A stretch of 57,160 bases of DNA from DAOUBA01 sp034432855 (GCA_034432855.1 DAOUBA010000071.1:1-57160), one strand, 5' to 3'; positions 1-11,618 are shown, numbered from the stretch's first letter. The notes: generated from the letters alone by a model not told the origin. Made by a program: numbers and translations.

Positions 1-712
1 CGATGGCCTCCAGGACCGTCCACAGGTCGAGCGTGGTCGCCACCTGGGTGCTGACGGCCTGCAAAGTGGTCAACTCGTGCATGCGGCAGCCGGCCTCGTG
101 GTGCAGACGGGCGCTTTCGAGCGCAAGGCCCATCTGGTCGGCGACGGCCGAAAGGACCGTGACCTGCTGGGGGCTGAAATCGTACGGCGTATAACTCATC
201 ACCCCCAACACGCCCACCACACGGCCGAATGCTCGCATAGGCGCCAATGCCAGCGCCTGTATTCCTTCGTCGTGGAACTCGGAGACCGCTACTCGCGGGT
301 CACGGCTGGCGTCGCTTGTCACCACCGGCTTCCCGGTCTGAAGTGTCAGCCCCGAGAAGCCATAGTCTGCCGGTATCCGCACACCTTGCCCGACAAAGTC
401 GTGCGTGCGCCAGCCCTGCTGCACGCGAAAGACCAACTCGTTCGCCGTCTCGTCGAGCACAGCAATGATCCCGGCTTCGACGCCCACCGTTTCCAGGGCC
501 AGCGCCAACGCGCGCCGCAGCGCCTCCTCCACGTCGAGTGCCACGCTGGTGATCGCGGCCGCTTCGCCGAGCGCCGCCAATGCGCGTTCATAGAATCGCG
601 TCTCGCGCTGCGTGGATGCAGGCGCTGAATCGCGGGAGAGAATCGCCCGATCACGAGATGACCCGGCCGTTACTCGATCTTTTCCTTGAGGATCCAACTC
701 CAGTAATGCCAC
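1..712 (-). CDS. GAF-domain sensor protein (C-terminus beyond the left edge)
   Basis: Partial gene; the 3' part lies outside the window. The readable part encodes one GAF domain of about 150 residues (segments such as RIPADYGFSGLTLQTG, LALAPMRAFGRVVGVLGVM and FSPQQVTVLSAVADQMGLAL) followed by a linker (HELTTLQAVSTQVATTLDL) of the kind that leads into a second GAF, kinase or cyclase domain. GAF domains bind small ligands in cytosolic signalling proteins. The frame is open up to a GTG at 712, which would overlap the upstream membrane-protein gene by 43 bp; a TTG at 697 is the alternative, and no ATG fits. It ends the minus-strand cassette that begins with the winged-helix gene, so it may be that module's sensor. 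The output domain is unknown. Confidence 0.7.
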   Translation of the reverse strand, partial: MALLELDPQGKDRVTAGSSRDRAILSRDSAPASTQRETRFYERALAALGEAAAITSVALDVEEALRRALALALETVGVEAGIIAVLDETANELVFRVQQGWRTHDFVGQGVRIPADYGFSGLTLQTGKPVVTSDASRDPRVAVSEFHDEGIQALALAPMRAFGRVVGVLGVMSYTPYDFSPQQVTVLSAVADQMGLALESARLHHEAGCRMHELTTLQAVSTQVATTLDLWTVLEAI

Positions 713-1008
713 ACCAGCACGAGGTCGAGAGTCACCCCAAGGGCCAGAGGGACATGGAAACTCACCACGGCGAACCAGGGCATCAACAGAACGGGCAGCG
801 CCAGGTGCGGCGTCAGAGCCGCAATCCCGCGGATGGCCTGGCTCATCGCTGCCAGCAACACAAAGCCGCCGGCCACCTGGAACCAACGGTAATAGTCCGC
901 CTGCTTCGTCACTGCGCTCAAGCGCCGGCTAAAGTTGGCAAACAGGACGTTGAGATAGACGATAGCCAACAGCCCAACTGGACCCAGGGGTGTGGTGATG
1001 ACGATCAT
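670..1008 (-). CDS. small integral membrane protein
   Basis: Protein of 112 residues with about three hydrophobic segments (near residues 8-25, 45-62 and 72-95). No family is recognised. Its ATG overlaps the stop of the preceding membrane-protein gene in an ATGA arrangement, so the two are translationally coupled and probably form one membrane complex. It lies downstream of a RAD55/KaiC-like ATPase and upstream of a GAF sensor on the same strand, suggesting a role in a signalling module; that is inference from context only. Confidence 0.72.
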   Translation of the reverse strand: MIVITTPLGPVGLLAIVYLNVLFANFSRRLSAVTKQADYYRWFQVAGGFVLLAAMSQAIRGIAALTPHLALPVLLMPWFAVVSFHVPLALGVTLDLVLVWHYWSWILKEKIE

Positions 1009-1298
1009 CTGCGCTCTCCGGTCATCAGGCTATGCAAGTGGGAGCCGAACAGAAAAAGCACAAAGCCACCGCCGAAAAGCAGCAGGTCGGCGAGGGGCTG
1101 TCCGGTGAATTCCACGTTGTACACGAGATACCAGGTCACACCAGCTGCCAACAGCAGGGCGGGAATCAGGAGCAGGTAATAGCCTACCCGCTCCCCGGAA
1201 GTCTTTTCGTAAAAGTAGCCGATGCGCCCCAAGAAGACGAGCAGCACCCCAATGACAATCCAGGCATATAGGGCCAGAATCAACGCCAAGATGTGCAT
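1005..1298 (-). CDS. small integral membrane protein
   Basis: Protein of 97 residues with about three membrane segments: an N-terminal one starting MHILALILALYAW, a second around residues 40-60 and a third near 70-86 (LLLFGGGFVLFLFG). A GAGGAGA ribosome-binding site precedes the ATG. The gene begins 15 bp after the stop of the KaiC-like ATPase and overlaps the next membrane-protein gene by 4 bp, so all are likely one transcript. No family is recognised. Confidence 0.72.
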   Translation of the reverse strand: MHILALILALYAWIVIGVLLVFLGRIGYFYEKTSGERVGYYLLLIPALLLAAGVTWYLVYNVEFTGQPLADLLLFGGGFVLFLFGSHLHSLMTGERR

Positions 1299-1312
1299 CG
1301 CACCGGGTCTCC

Positions 1313-2074
1313 TCAGCGGCGCACAAAAGCCTGCACGAACGAATCCACCATCCGCCTGGGGCTACCGCTCATGATCCCCTCGCGCCCCTCGAACGTCGCG
1401 CGCACTTCGACGCCACGAGCGGTGATCTCGAATTGGCGGATGCCTTTATCGTGATTGCTGCCACGCATCTTGAGCACCAGGAGCGCCTTGTGGACGGCGC
1501 TCTCGATCTCGACATAGCGCAGGAGGATGTAAGAGTCCACCAGGAAAGTCAGAGCATCGTCGGTGCCTTCGGCCTCGCCCAGCAGCGCGGTGCTCTCGCG
1601 CGTGAGCACAGCGGTCAGCCCTTCGCGTTTCAACCCATTGACAAACCCGTAGACGATGGAACGCAACTGAGTGGATTCTTCGCTGAGGCGGGCAAAATGT
1701 GAGAGACTGTCTACCAGGATGCGCTTGGCGCCCATCTCCTGCACCAGTCGCTCGATGCGCCCGCCGACCTGCTCCAGGTCGCTCTTGCTCACCTCCGGGC
1801 TGGTCATCACCACGCGCAGTTTGCCATCACGCTCCAACTGGCGAAAGTCCCACCCGAAACTGGCGGCGTCGCTGTAATACTGCTGCGGGAATTGTTCAAA
1901 GGTCAGGATCAGCCCGGGCTCCCCGCAGGCCACAATGCCATGGTAGATGAACTGCATTCCCAGCGTCGTTTTGCCTGTGCCCGGCGCCCCCTCGACCAGA
2001 TTGGCCGTTTGGGGCAGGAAGCCACCGCACAGCATTTCATCCAGACCAGGTATACCTGTCTTTACTCGCTCCAT
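1313..2074 (-). CDS. RAD55/KaiC-like single-domain RecA-superfamily ATPase
   Basis: Protein of 253 residues. It opens with the signature of the family (KTGIPGLDEMLCGG), then has a Walker A motif GAPGTGKTT at residues 29-37 and a Walker B segment RILVDS at 118-123. The length fits one KaiC/RAD55 (GvpD-like) domain; circadian KaiC has two. Such proteins are cytosolic ATPases often used in regulation, frequently beside sensor kinases. A GGAGGG ribosome-binding site precedes the ATG. The gene lies between a winged-helix protein and two membrane proteins on the same strand. There are no kaiA or kaiB genes nearby, so a clock role is not implied. Confidence 0.88.
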   Translation of the reverse strand: MERVKTGIPGLDEMLCGGFLPQTANLVEGAPGTGKTTLGMQFIYHGIVACGEPGLILTFEQFPQQYYSDAASFGWDFRQLERDGKLRVVMTSPEVSKSDLEQVGGRIERLVQEMGAKRILVDSLSHFARLSEESTQLRSIVYGFVNGLKREGLTAVLTRESTALLGEAEGTDDALTFLVDSYILLRYVEIESAVHKALLVLKMRGSNHDKGIRQFEITARGVEVRATFEGREGIMSGSPRRMVDSFVQAFVRR

Positions 2075-2158
2075 TGATTCCCTCCGTAGGGCAAACCCTG
2101 CTGGCCTGTCTCCTAGCCGCGATTGGGGAATCGCGCCTACTGCACGTGTCCGGGTGCA

Positions 2159-2536
2159 TCACCGCATCTCTCTGATGATGTGATAGATCGCTTTGACGCG
2201 GAACTGCCGATCGTCGGAGGCTTTCACGAACTGCTCCAGCATCTCACGGACGTGGCTGTCCGAGGCCAACGAGTAGACCGTCATCTCGCCCAACCGGCTT
2301 TCTTCCAGCACCCCATCCCGGGCCAGTTCGGCCAGGCCCGTGCGGATCGTCTCGACGCTGCGGCCGGCATAACGGGCGACGTTTTCGGCCGTATCCGTCG
2401 TGTGCGGATTACTGTGGAAGAAGTGCACCAGGTCCCACTTGACGAAGGAATTGACCTTCGTGCGCAGGAATTCGAGCAAGTTCGGGTCCATGTCCGCCAT
2501 CAGGCGGCCGGTCAGATCGAGTTCTATCTCCTCCAT
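2159..2536 (-). CDS. winged-helix DNA-binding-like regulatory protein
   Basis: Protein of about 125 residues. The middle part (residues 35-90) reads as a winged helix: FVKWDLVHFFHSNP, then TAENVARYAGRSVETIRTGLAELARDGVLEES, a helix-turn-helix followed by a wing. The C-terminal helix resembles the ends of sensor or regulator adaptors. An in-frame ATG lies 6 bp upstream, but AGGAGG is correctly spaced from the ATG at 2536, so this start is preferred. It begins just after secA and 84 bp before the KaiC-like gene, both on the minus strand. It probably controls or partners the ATPase module. Its DNA target is unknown. Confidence 0.75.
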   Translation of the reverse strand: MEEIELDLTGRLMADMDPNLLEFLRTKVNSFVKWDLVHFFHSNPHTTDTAENVARYAGRSVETIRTGLAELARDGVLEESRLGEMTVYSLASDSHVREMLEQFVKASDDRQFRVKAIYHIIREMR

Positions 2537-2549
2537 AGACATCCTCCTG

Positions 2550-5807
<3,258 letters not shown>

Positions 5808-5832
5808 CTGATTCCCTCAAGTGGGCGCACTC

Positions 5833-5861
5833 ATTATAACCCGCAGGGGATGGAATTGCAA
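5833..5861 (-). promoter_or_regulatory. secA promoter
   Basis: Read on the minus strand, TTGCAA (5861-5856) and TATAAT (5838-5833) are separated by 17 bp, placing the transcription start about 20 bp before the secA ATG. Confidence 0.75.
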
Positions 5862-5880
5862 ATGTGGATCGGGGGATGTA

Positions 5881-5904
5881 GCGCCGGAATCCCTATTCCG
5901 GCGC
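5881..5904. repeat. 24-bp palindrome of the GCGCCGGAAT...ATTCCGGCGC family
   Basis: The arms GCGCCGGAAT and ATTCCGGCGC enclose a 4-base loop. Copies of the same palindrome occur at 53824-53870 and 56951-56994. Here it abuts the -35 box of the next gene, between the divergent secA and receiver-like genes. Confidence 0.8.
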
Positions 5905-5933
5905 TTGCCGATCCCCTCTGACAATGCTATACT
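5905..5933 (+). promoter_or_regulatory. promoter of the receiver-like gene, leaderless arrangement
   Basis: TTGCCG (5905-5910) and TATACT (5928-5933) are spaced by 17 bp. The ATG at 5944 lies only 10 bp after the -10 box and has no ribosome-binding site, so the transcript is probably leaderless. Confidence 0.65.
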
Positions 5934-5943
5934 CGGCGGCAGA

Positions 5944-6321
5944 ATGGCTGCCTCGAATCCGATTCTCGTGATCTCCGCCGACCGGCAGACGCGCGCGCTG
6001 CTCGCCGCGCAGATCGGCGAGGAGACCAACTGTGACGTGGTCAGTGCACCGGGAGTGAACGAGGCGCTGGGCCTGGTCAAGATCGTCGGTGTGTCGCCGG
6101 CGCTGCTCGTCGCGGATGCCGGCCCCGAGATGACAGCCCAGGACGTGGAGCGGTTGATGGAAGGAGCGCCTGGCGTGCCACTGGTGTTGTGCGTGAGTGC
6201 GCTGCGGCGCTCTGAGTTCGATCCCCTGCGCGAACGTTGTGCGGCTTATCTGACCCGGCCGGTGAGCGTCGGTGAGGTTGCCCGGGCCGCCACGCAGGCG
6301 CTGCACAGTCGCCAGGATTAA
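5944..6321 (+). CDS. receiver-like (CheY-fold) protein
   Basis: Protein of 125 residues with the alternating hydrophobic-strand pattern of a response-regulator receiver: PILVISADRQTRALL, then PALLVADAGPEMTAQD with an aspartate in the usual phosphorylation strand, then VPLVLCVSAL and AYLTRPVSVGEVARA, where the usual lysine of the KP pair is replaced by R-P. The sequence is divergent, so phosphorylation is uncertain. It has no output domain. An upstream in-frame start exists, but the promoter at 5905-5933 argues for this ATG. Confidence 0.6.
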   Translation: MAASNPILVISADRQTRALLAAQIGEETNCDVVSAPGVNEALGLVKIVGVSPALLVADAGPEMTAQDVERLMEGAPGVPLVLCVSALRRSEFDPLRERCAAYLTRPVSVGEVARAATQALHSRQD

Positions 6322-6468
6322 CCCCAAGATACACACGGACCGGCCATGCAGGATTGTGAACGGGCAGGGATTCAGCGGAATTCGATAGGCAACTGTTAGC
6401 CCCCCGATAGGCAGCGCGGCTGGGAATATTGTATCCTGTAACCAGTTTGCAGACTGAGGAGGAATCGA

Positions 6469-8067
6469 GTGAAACCAGGACGGATACATCCCAGCCTGTC
6501 CATCGCTCTGCTCATTGCCACATTGGGAGTCTCGCTCACGGCTTGCGGCAAGTCAACCCTGGCGCAAAGTGTGCCTGACGGCGCACAGGCCGGCGATCTG
6601 CTCCTCGAGCCGTGCACCTACGAGGCAGGCAAGGTCGAGTACAAGGCCGACTGTGGCACGCTGGTCGTGCCGGAGAACCGCGCCCAACCCGCTTCGCGCC
6701 TGATTGCGCTGCCGGTCGTGCGCGTCCGCGCCACCGGTCCCAATCCCGCCGAACCGATTCTCTGGCTCGGCGGTGGGCCGGGAAACAGCAACATCGGCTT
6801 CGATTACCGGCCATCGCTGCTGGAGAAACACGACTTCATCATGGTGGGCTACCGCGGCGCCGACGGCTCCGTGGTGCTGGACTGCCCCGAGGTCAACCGG
6901 GCCATCACGGGTGTGGGCGATGACGCGCTCAGCGACGCCTCGCTCGACCACGTGGCCGGCGCGATGCACGCCTGCGCCGAACGGCTGCAGGCGGAAGGCG
7001 TCGACCTGGCGGGCTACACCATCCCCGAAGTGGTCGAAGACATGGAGGCCGCGCGGATCGCGCTGGGCTACGAGCGGGTCAACCTGCTCAGCGCAAGTTA
7101 CGGCACGCGCGTCGCCCAAATCTACGCCTATCTGCACCCCGCAAGCGTCTACCGCTCGGCGATGGTCGCCGTCAACCCACCCGGCCACTTCGTCTGGGAG
7201 CCGGAGACGATCGACGCGCAGATCGAGCACTACGCCGCCCTGTGCGCCCGGGACGCCGCGTGCAGCGCCCGCACGCCCGACCTGGCGGAGTCGGTGCGCA
7301 CCGTGGCCCACGCCATGCCGCGCCGGTGGCTCTTCCTGCCCATCAACCCTGGCAAGGTCAGGGTCGTCACCTTCACGCTGTTCTTTCACCGCAATACCGC
7401 CGCCATGGTTTTCGACGCCTACCTGGCCGCCGAGGCGGGCGACCCCAGCGGGCTGGCGCTGATGGCGCTGGCCTACGATTTCGTCATGCCCTCGGTCTCC
7501 ATTTGGGGCGACCTGCTGGCCAAGGGCGGCGTTGACTACGATTCCTCCCGCGATTACGCATCCGAACTGGACCCGCCGGACGCCATCCTGGGTTCGCCGA
7601 TGGGGAAGCTGATCTGGGTCGCCGGGTCCAGGGGATGGCCGCTCCAGGCTTCACGCGATGATCTGCGCCAGATCCACATCTCGGAAGTGGAGACTTTGCT
7701 GGTGAGCGGCAGCGTGGACTTTTCGACCCCGGCCCAGTTTGCCACGGATGAGCTGCTGCCATACCTGACAAATGGCCGCCAGGTCATCCTGGCCGAGATG
7801 GGCCACACGAACGACTTGCGCGGCGCGCAGCCGGAGGCGACCGAGCGGCTGCTGAACAGTTTCTTCGACACTGGCATGGCCGACGATTCGTTGTATACGT
7901 ACAAACCAATGGACTTTGCCGTCGGGATGGGCTTCCCGGCGCTGGCCAAGATCGGGCTGGGAGCGGCGGCGGCGCTGACTGTCGTCGTGGCGGTGGTAAT
8001 CTGGCTCGGCGCGCGCAGAATCGCGCGGCGGCGCGCAACGCGGACAGCAGCGCAACGTATAGTATAG
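6469..8067 (+). CDS. alpha/beta-hydrolase lipoprotein (TAP/proline-iminopeptidase-like)
   Basis: Protein of 532 residues with a GTG start after GAGGAGG. A lipoprotein signal peptide ends at the lipobox LTAC (Cys26). The hydrolase domain carries an oxyanion segment LWLGGGPGN, a nucleophile elbow SASYGTR and a late MGHTNDL that supplies the likely catalytic histidine. A second membrane helix lies at about residues 493-515, followed by an arginine-rich cytoplasmic tail, so the enzyme would be tethered at both ends outside the membrane. The family cleaves peptides or esters; the substrate is unknown. It is followed 28 bp later by a flavodoxin-fold gene. Confidence 0.85.
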   Translation: MKPGRIHPSLSIALLIATLGVSLTACGKSTLAQSVPDGAQAGDLLLEPCTYEAGKVEYKADCGTLVVPENRAQPASRLIALPVVRVRATGPNPAEPILWLGGGPGNSNIGFDYRPSLLEKHDFIMVGYRGADGSVVLDCPEVNRAITGVGDDALSDASLDHVAGAMHACAERLQAEGVDLAGYTIPEVVEDMEAARIALGYERVNLLSASYGTRVAQIYAYLHPASVYRSAMVAVNPPGHFVWEPETIDAQIEHYAALCARDAACSARTPDLAESVRTVAHAMPRRWLFLPINPGKVRVVTFTLFFHRNTAAMVFDAYLAAEAGDPSGLALMALAYDFVMPSVSIWGDLLAKGGVDYDSSRDYASELDPPDAILGSPMGKLIWVAGSRGWPLQASRDDLRQIHISEVETLLVSGSVDFSTPAQFATDELLPYLTNGRQVILAEMGHTNDLRGAQPEATERLLNSFFDTGMADDSLYTYKPMDFAVGMGFPALAKIGLGAAAALTVVVAVVIWLGARRIARRRATRTAAQRIV

Positions 8068-8095
8068 CGATTTGCTCAACGCCAAGGAGGCAAGA

Positions 8096-9391
8096 ATGAA
8101 AATCACAATTCTCAACGGCAACCCCAACGCGGGGAACACGCCCTTCGACACGTACCTGGCCCGCCTGGCCGAGACGCTCATCACGGCGGGGCACCAGGTG
8201 ACCTCGTTCACGCTGCGCGATATGAACATCAAGCACTGCGCGGGCTGCTGGGGCTGCTGGGTCAAGACGCCCGGCGAGTGCGTCACCCACGACGACCAGG
8301 TGGAGGTGTGCCGCGCGGCCATCAACGCCGATTTCGTGCTGCTGGCGTCGCCGGTCATCATGGGTTTCGTCAGTGCCGTGCTGAAGAAAACGGTGGAAAA
8401 GCTCATCCCGCTCATCCACCCCTACGGCGCGGTGGTCCAGGGGGAAGCGCACCACCTGGCCCGCTACGACCGCTACCCGCTGCTGGGGCTGCTGCTCGAA
8501 AAGCGCGGCGATGCAGACGACACGGATATCCAAGTCATTTCCGACATCTTCAGCCGCACGGCGCTCAACTTCAAGAGTCAACTGGCGTTCACAGAACTGA
8601 CGAGCACACCCGCCGACGCCGTCGCGGAGAGCATCGCCAGCGCCCGCCCGCTGCCCCACTGGACGACGCCCCTCAAGCCCACAGCCGCCGCGCCCGACGT
8701 GCGGCGCTACGCCGGCCCGCCGCCCACACGCCTGACTTTCTTCAACGGCTCGCCGCGCGGCAAGACGGGGAATACCCAATTCCTCGTGGAGCAGTTTCTT
8801 GGCGGGTTCGAGGCCAACCCGGGACGCAGCCACGAGACCCATTACCTGAACCACGCGGGCGACGCCGAGCGCTTCCGGCAGGCGTTTGCCGAGGCCGAAC
8901 ACGTGCTGCTGGGCTTTCCCCTGTACGCCGACGCCATGCCGGGGATGGTCAAGGCCTTCATCGAAACGCTGGAGCCATTCTGCGGGCGGGCGAATAACCC
9001 CTCCATCGGCTTCCTCGTCCAGTCAGGCTTCCCGGAGGCCGCGCACTCCCGCTACGTCGAGCGCTACCTGGAGCGGCTGGCCCAGCGGCTGGGCTGCCCT
9101 TATACCGGGACGATCGTCAAGGGCGGCGGCGAGGGCGTGCGCGCGATGCCGCCGGAGAAGAACCGTGCGCTCTTCGAGACACTGCGGCAACTTGGAGCCA
9201 CGTATGGACAGACCGGCCAATTCGACCCCGCGCTGCTGGCGCGGCTCGCCAGGCCGGAGCGCTTCCCAAAGTGGATGGCGCCCGTGTTCCAGATGCTGCT
9301 CAAGACCAAGATCGCCAACATGTACTGGGACAACCCGCTCAAAGAGAACGGCGCGTACGAGCGGCGGTTTGCGCGGCCGTATGCCCAATAG
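8096..9391 (+). CDS. tandem flavodoxin-fold (NADPH-dependent FMN reductase-like) protein
   Basis: Protein of 431 residues made of two flavodoxin-fold domains. Domain 1 begins MKITILNGNPNAGNTPFD and has a cysteine-rich loop (Cys48, 51, 54 and 62) typical of iron-sulfur/FMN flavoproteins of this group. Domain 2 begins RLTFFNGSPRGKTGNTQF near residue 210 and lacks that cluster. AAGGAGG at 8084-8090 selects this start over an in-frame ATG 24 bp upstream. The gene ends 19 bp before a CrtI-like oxidoreductase, suggesting that the two share an electron-transfer pathway. Domain 1 may carry a cluster that passes electrons to FMN in domain 2; that is inference. Confidence 0.78.
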   Translation: MKITILNGNPNAGNTPFDTYLARLAETLITAGHQVTSFTLRDMNIKHCAGCWGCWVKTPGECVTHDDQVEVCRAAINADFVLLASPVIMGFVSAVLKKTVEKLIPLIHPYGAVVQGEAHHLARYDRYPLLGLLLEKRGDADDTDIQVISDIFSRTALNFKSQLAFTELTSTPADAVAESIASARPLPHWTTPLKPTAAAPDVRRYAGPPPTRLTFFNGSPRGKTGNTQFLVEQFLGGFEANPGRSHETHYLNHAGDAERFRQAFAEAEHVLLGFPLYADAMPGMVKAFIETLEPFCGRANNPSIGFLVQSGFPEAAHSRYVERYLERLAQRLGCPYTGTIVKGGGEGVRAMPPEKNRALFETLRQLGATYGQTGQFDPALLARLARPERFPKWMAPVFQMLLKTKIANMYWDNPLKENGAYERRFARPYAQ

Positions 9392-9410
9392 CTTTCTGGA
9401 AAGGAGACCC

Positions 9411-10931
9411 ATGTCAAAATCCATCATCATCATCGGCGCCGGCATCGCCGGCCTCTCAGCCGGGTGCTACGGCCAGATGAACGGCTACGAGACGCAGATT
9501 TTCGAGATGCACGATAAACCCGGCGGCCTATGCACATCGTGGAAGCGGAAGGGCTACACCTTCGACGGCTGCATCCACTGGCTGGTCGGCTCTGGGGCCG
9601 GCTCCAGTTTCAACCGCATCTGGCAGGAACTCGGCGCGGCGCAGGGCCGCCAGATGGTGGACCACGACGAATTCATGCGCTACCGGGGGCCGGACGGCAA
9701 GGACTTTGTGCTCTACACCAACGTGGACCGGCTGGAGCGCCACATGAAGGAACTCGCGCCGGCCGACGCCAAGATCAGCGCCGAGTTTTGCGCGGCCATC
9801 CGCCGCCTGACCGCGCTCGGCCGGCTGGGGCAGAGCAGCAGAATCCGGGCGCTCTTCCAGATGATCCCATTCATGCTGACCATGGCCCGCTATCGCAAAA
9901 CCTCGATCCAGGACTTTTGCCGCCACCTCCGCGACCCCTTCCTGCGCCAGGCGCTAACCGCGTTGTGGGACATGCCCGACTTTCCGCTCATCGGACTGCT
10001 GATAACGCTGGGATGGATGCACAACAAGGACGCCGGCTATCCCATCGGCGGGTCACTCGAGTTTGCGCGCGCCATCGAAAAGCGCTACCTCGACCTGGGC
10101 GGCCAAATCCACTACAAGTCGCGGGTGGCGAAAATCCTGGTCGAAGAGTTCCCCCTCCCCGCATCGGGGAGGGGACAGGGGAGGGGTCGCGCCGTGGGCG
10201 TGCGGCTGACCGATGGCAGCGAGCACCGCGCCGATATCGTCATCTCCGCCGCCGACGGTCACGCCACCATCTTCGATATGCTCGAGGGCAGGTACATCAA
10301 CGATACCATCAAGGGCTACTATGAGACCCTGCCCATCTTCCCGCCGATCATCCAGGTTTCGCTTGGCGTCGCGCGCGATCTATCGCACGAGCCGCACGCG
10401 GTCACCTACGCGCTCGAACAGCCGATCACCATCGCCGGCGCGGAACGCAAGACGCTGGGCGTGAAGCATTACTGCTACGATCCCACCCTGGCGCCCAAGG
10501 GCAGGTCAGTGGTGGAAGTGATATTCCCGTCCAACTATGCCTACTGGAGGGCGCTGGCCGAGGACCGCGAACGCTACGAGGCGGAGAAGAAGGACATCGC
10601 TCTCAAGGTCATCGCGCAGTTGGAGCAGCGCTACCCCGGCATCACCGGCCAGATCGAGGTGGTGGACGTGGCGACGCCGCTGACCACCGAACGCTACACC
10701 GGCAACTGGCAGGGTTCGGTGGAGGGCTGGCTGATCACGACCAAGACGATGGGAATGATGATGCCGGGCAAAGGGATGAGCAAGACGCTGCCGGGGCTGG
10801 AGAATTTCTACATGGTCGGGCAGTGGGTGGAGCCGGGCGGCGGCCTGCCCCCGGCGGCGCAGTCGGGGCGGCGCATCATCGAGCGGCTGTGTAAGCAGGA
10901 CGGCAAACCGTTTACGGCGACGCTCCCGTAG
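9411..10931 (+). CDS. CrtI-like NAD(P)/FAD-dependent oxidoreductase
   Basis: Protein of 506 residues with an N-terminal FAD-binding GAGIAG motif (residues 9-14), the PGG-C-SWKRKGYTFDGCIHWLVG segment of the phytoene-desaturase/retinol-saturase group, and a C-terminal FAD-closing segment FYMVGQWVEPGGGLPPA. AAGGAGA precedes the ATG. It is clearly paralogous to the gene at 47063-48562. Residues about 246-257 are encoded by a palindromic GC-rich repeat that the paralog lacks. The substrate is not known; lipid or isoprenoid saturation is plausible. Confidence 0.88.
   Translation: MSKSIIIIGAGIAGLSAGCYGQMNGYETQIFEMHDKPGGLCTSWKRKGYTFDGCIHWLVGSGAGSSFNRIWQELGAAQGRQMVDHDEFMRYRGPDGKDFVLYTNVDRLERHMKELAPADAKISAEFCAAIRRLTALGRLGQSSRIRALFQMIPFMLTMARYRKTSIQDFCRHLRDPFLRQALTALWDMPDFPLIGLLITLGWMHNKDAGYPIGGSLEFARAIEKRYLDLGGQIHYKSRVAKILVEEFPLPASGRGQGRGRAVGVRLTDGSEHRADIVISAADGHATIFDMLEGRYINDTIKGYYETLPIFPPIIQVSLGVARDLSHEPHAVTYALEQPITIAGAERKTLGVKHYCYDPTLAPKGRSVVEVIFPSNYAYWRALAEDRERYEAEKKDIALKVIAQLEQRYPGITGQIEVVDVATPLTTERYTGNWQGSVEGWLITTKTMGMMMPGKGMSKTLPGLENFYMVGQWVEPGGGLPPAAQSGRRIIERLCKQDGKPFTATLP
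10148..10190. repeat. in-frame GC-rich palindromic repeat inside a coding region
   Basis: CCCCTCCCCGC and GCGGGGAGGGG-like arms with an extra GGGGAGGGG encode the low-complexity stretch PLPASGRGQGRG. The paralog at 47063 goes directly from KILVEDDRA to VGVQLRDG with no insertion. Confidence 0.7.
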
Positions 10932-10955
10932 CGCGGCCTCTGTCCGCAACCCAAT

Positions 10956-11618
10956 CTAACACCGATTGACCAGCAAAATCGGACGCAGTCCCTCGGCCCA
11001 GGCGCGGATGGCGTCCCAGTCGCGCCAATCCCCCTCGACCGAGCCGACCATCCTGGCGATGGTGCGGTCGAAGAACGAGAGTTTGCTGTAATCCATCTTT
11101 CCAGCGAACAGTCCCTCGCTCACCGGCGTCACCAGCGCGCGCACCGGCGCGAGATAAGTCGCGGCTTCCTGGCGTCTTTCGGGCGTGTCTTCTTTCAGAA
11201 AGCCGCTCACCTGGAAGTAGGCCACCGGCATCGTCTTCAGTGCGTCCTGATGCTGCTCTACGAACCTGACCGCTTCCGGCAGCCAGCGCCCCATCCGAAT
11301 TGCGCTGCCTACAACAACCGCGCTGTAACCACCCAGGTCGCTCACTTCCTTCGCCAGGCGTACGTCCACCGACACGCCGCCCGCGCACAGCACCTGACCG
11401 ATGGCCTCGGCCACCTCGCCGGTTGAGCCGGCCCTGCTGGCATACGCTATCAAGATTCTACCCACCGTGTCACCTCCACAGGTTGATTCAGGGTACTCCA
11501 CGTGAGGCCGCGCCGTCGCCAGCGCGCCCAGGCCACAACAGGTCAGCACCCCCATTCCAGCCGCGCCGCCCAGCAGCCCGATAAACCGTCTTCGCGTGAT
11601 CCCCTTCGATTCGGGCAT
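10956..11618 (-). CDS. Tat-exported flavodoxin-domain protein (HemG-like fold)
   Basis: Protein of 220 residues. The N-terminus has a twin-arginine signal (ITRRRFIGLLGG) and a following hydrophobic stretch. The domain then starts RILIAYASRAGSTGEVAEAIG, the FMN-phosphate loop of flavodoxin/menaquinone-dependent protoporphyrinogen oxidase relatives. GGGGAAGG precedes the ATG at 11618, favoured over an ATG 30 bp upstream. Export of a flavodoxin-like protein is unusual; cofactor loading before Tat export would explain it. It converges with the CrtI-like gene, 24 bp apart. Confidence 0.8.
   Translation of the reverse strand: MPESKGITRRRFIGLLGGAAGMGVLTCCGLGALATARPHVEYPESTCGGDTVGRILIAYASRAGSTGEVAEAIGQVLCAGGVSVDVRLAKEVSDLGGYSAVVVGSAIRMGRWLPEAVRFVEQHQDALKTMPVAYFQVSGFLKEDTPERRQEAATYLAPVRALVTPVSEGLFAGKMDYSKLSFFDRTIARMVGSVEGDWRDWDAIRAWAEGLRPILLVNRC

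Noticed and set aside
1313..2074. Circadian clock kaiC
   Set aside because: Only one RecA domain and no kaiA or kaiB; a RAD55/GvpD-type regulator fits better.
6553..8902. Long minus-strand frames opposite the hydrolase and flavodoxin genes
   Set aside because: Antisense shadows of high-GC codons; no motifs, and the plus-strand genes are clearly real.
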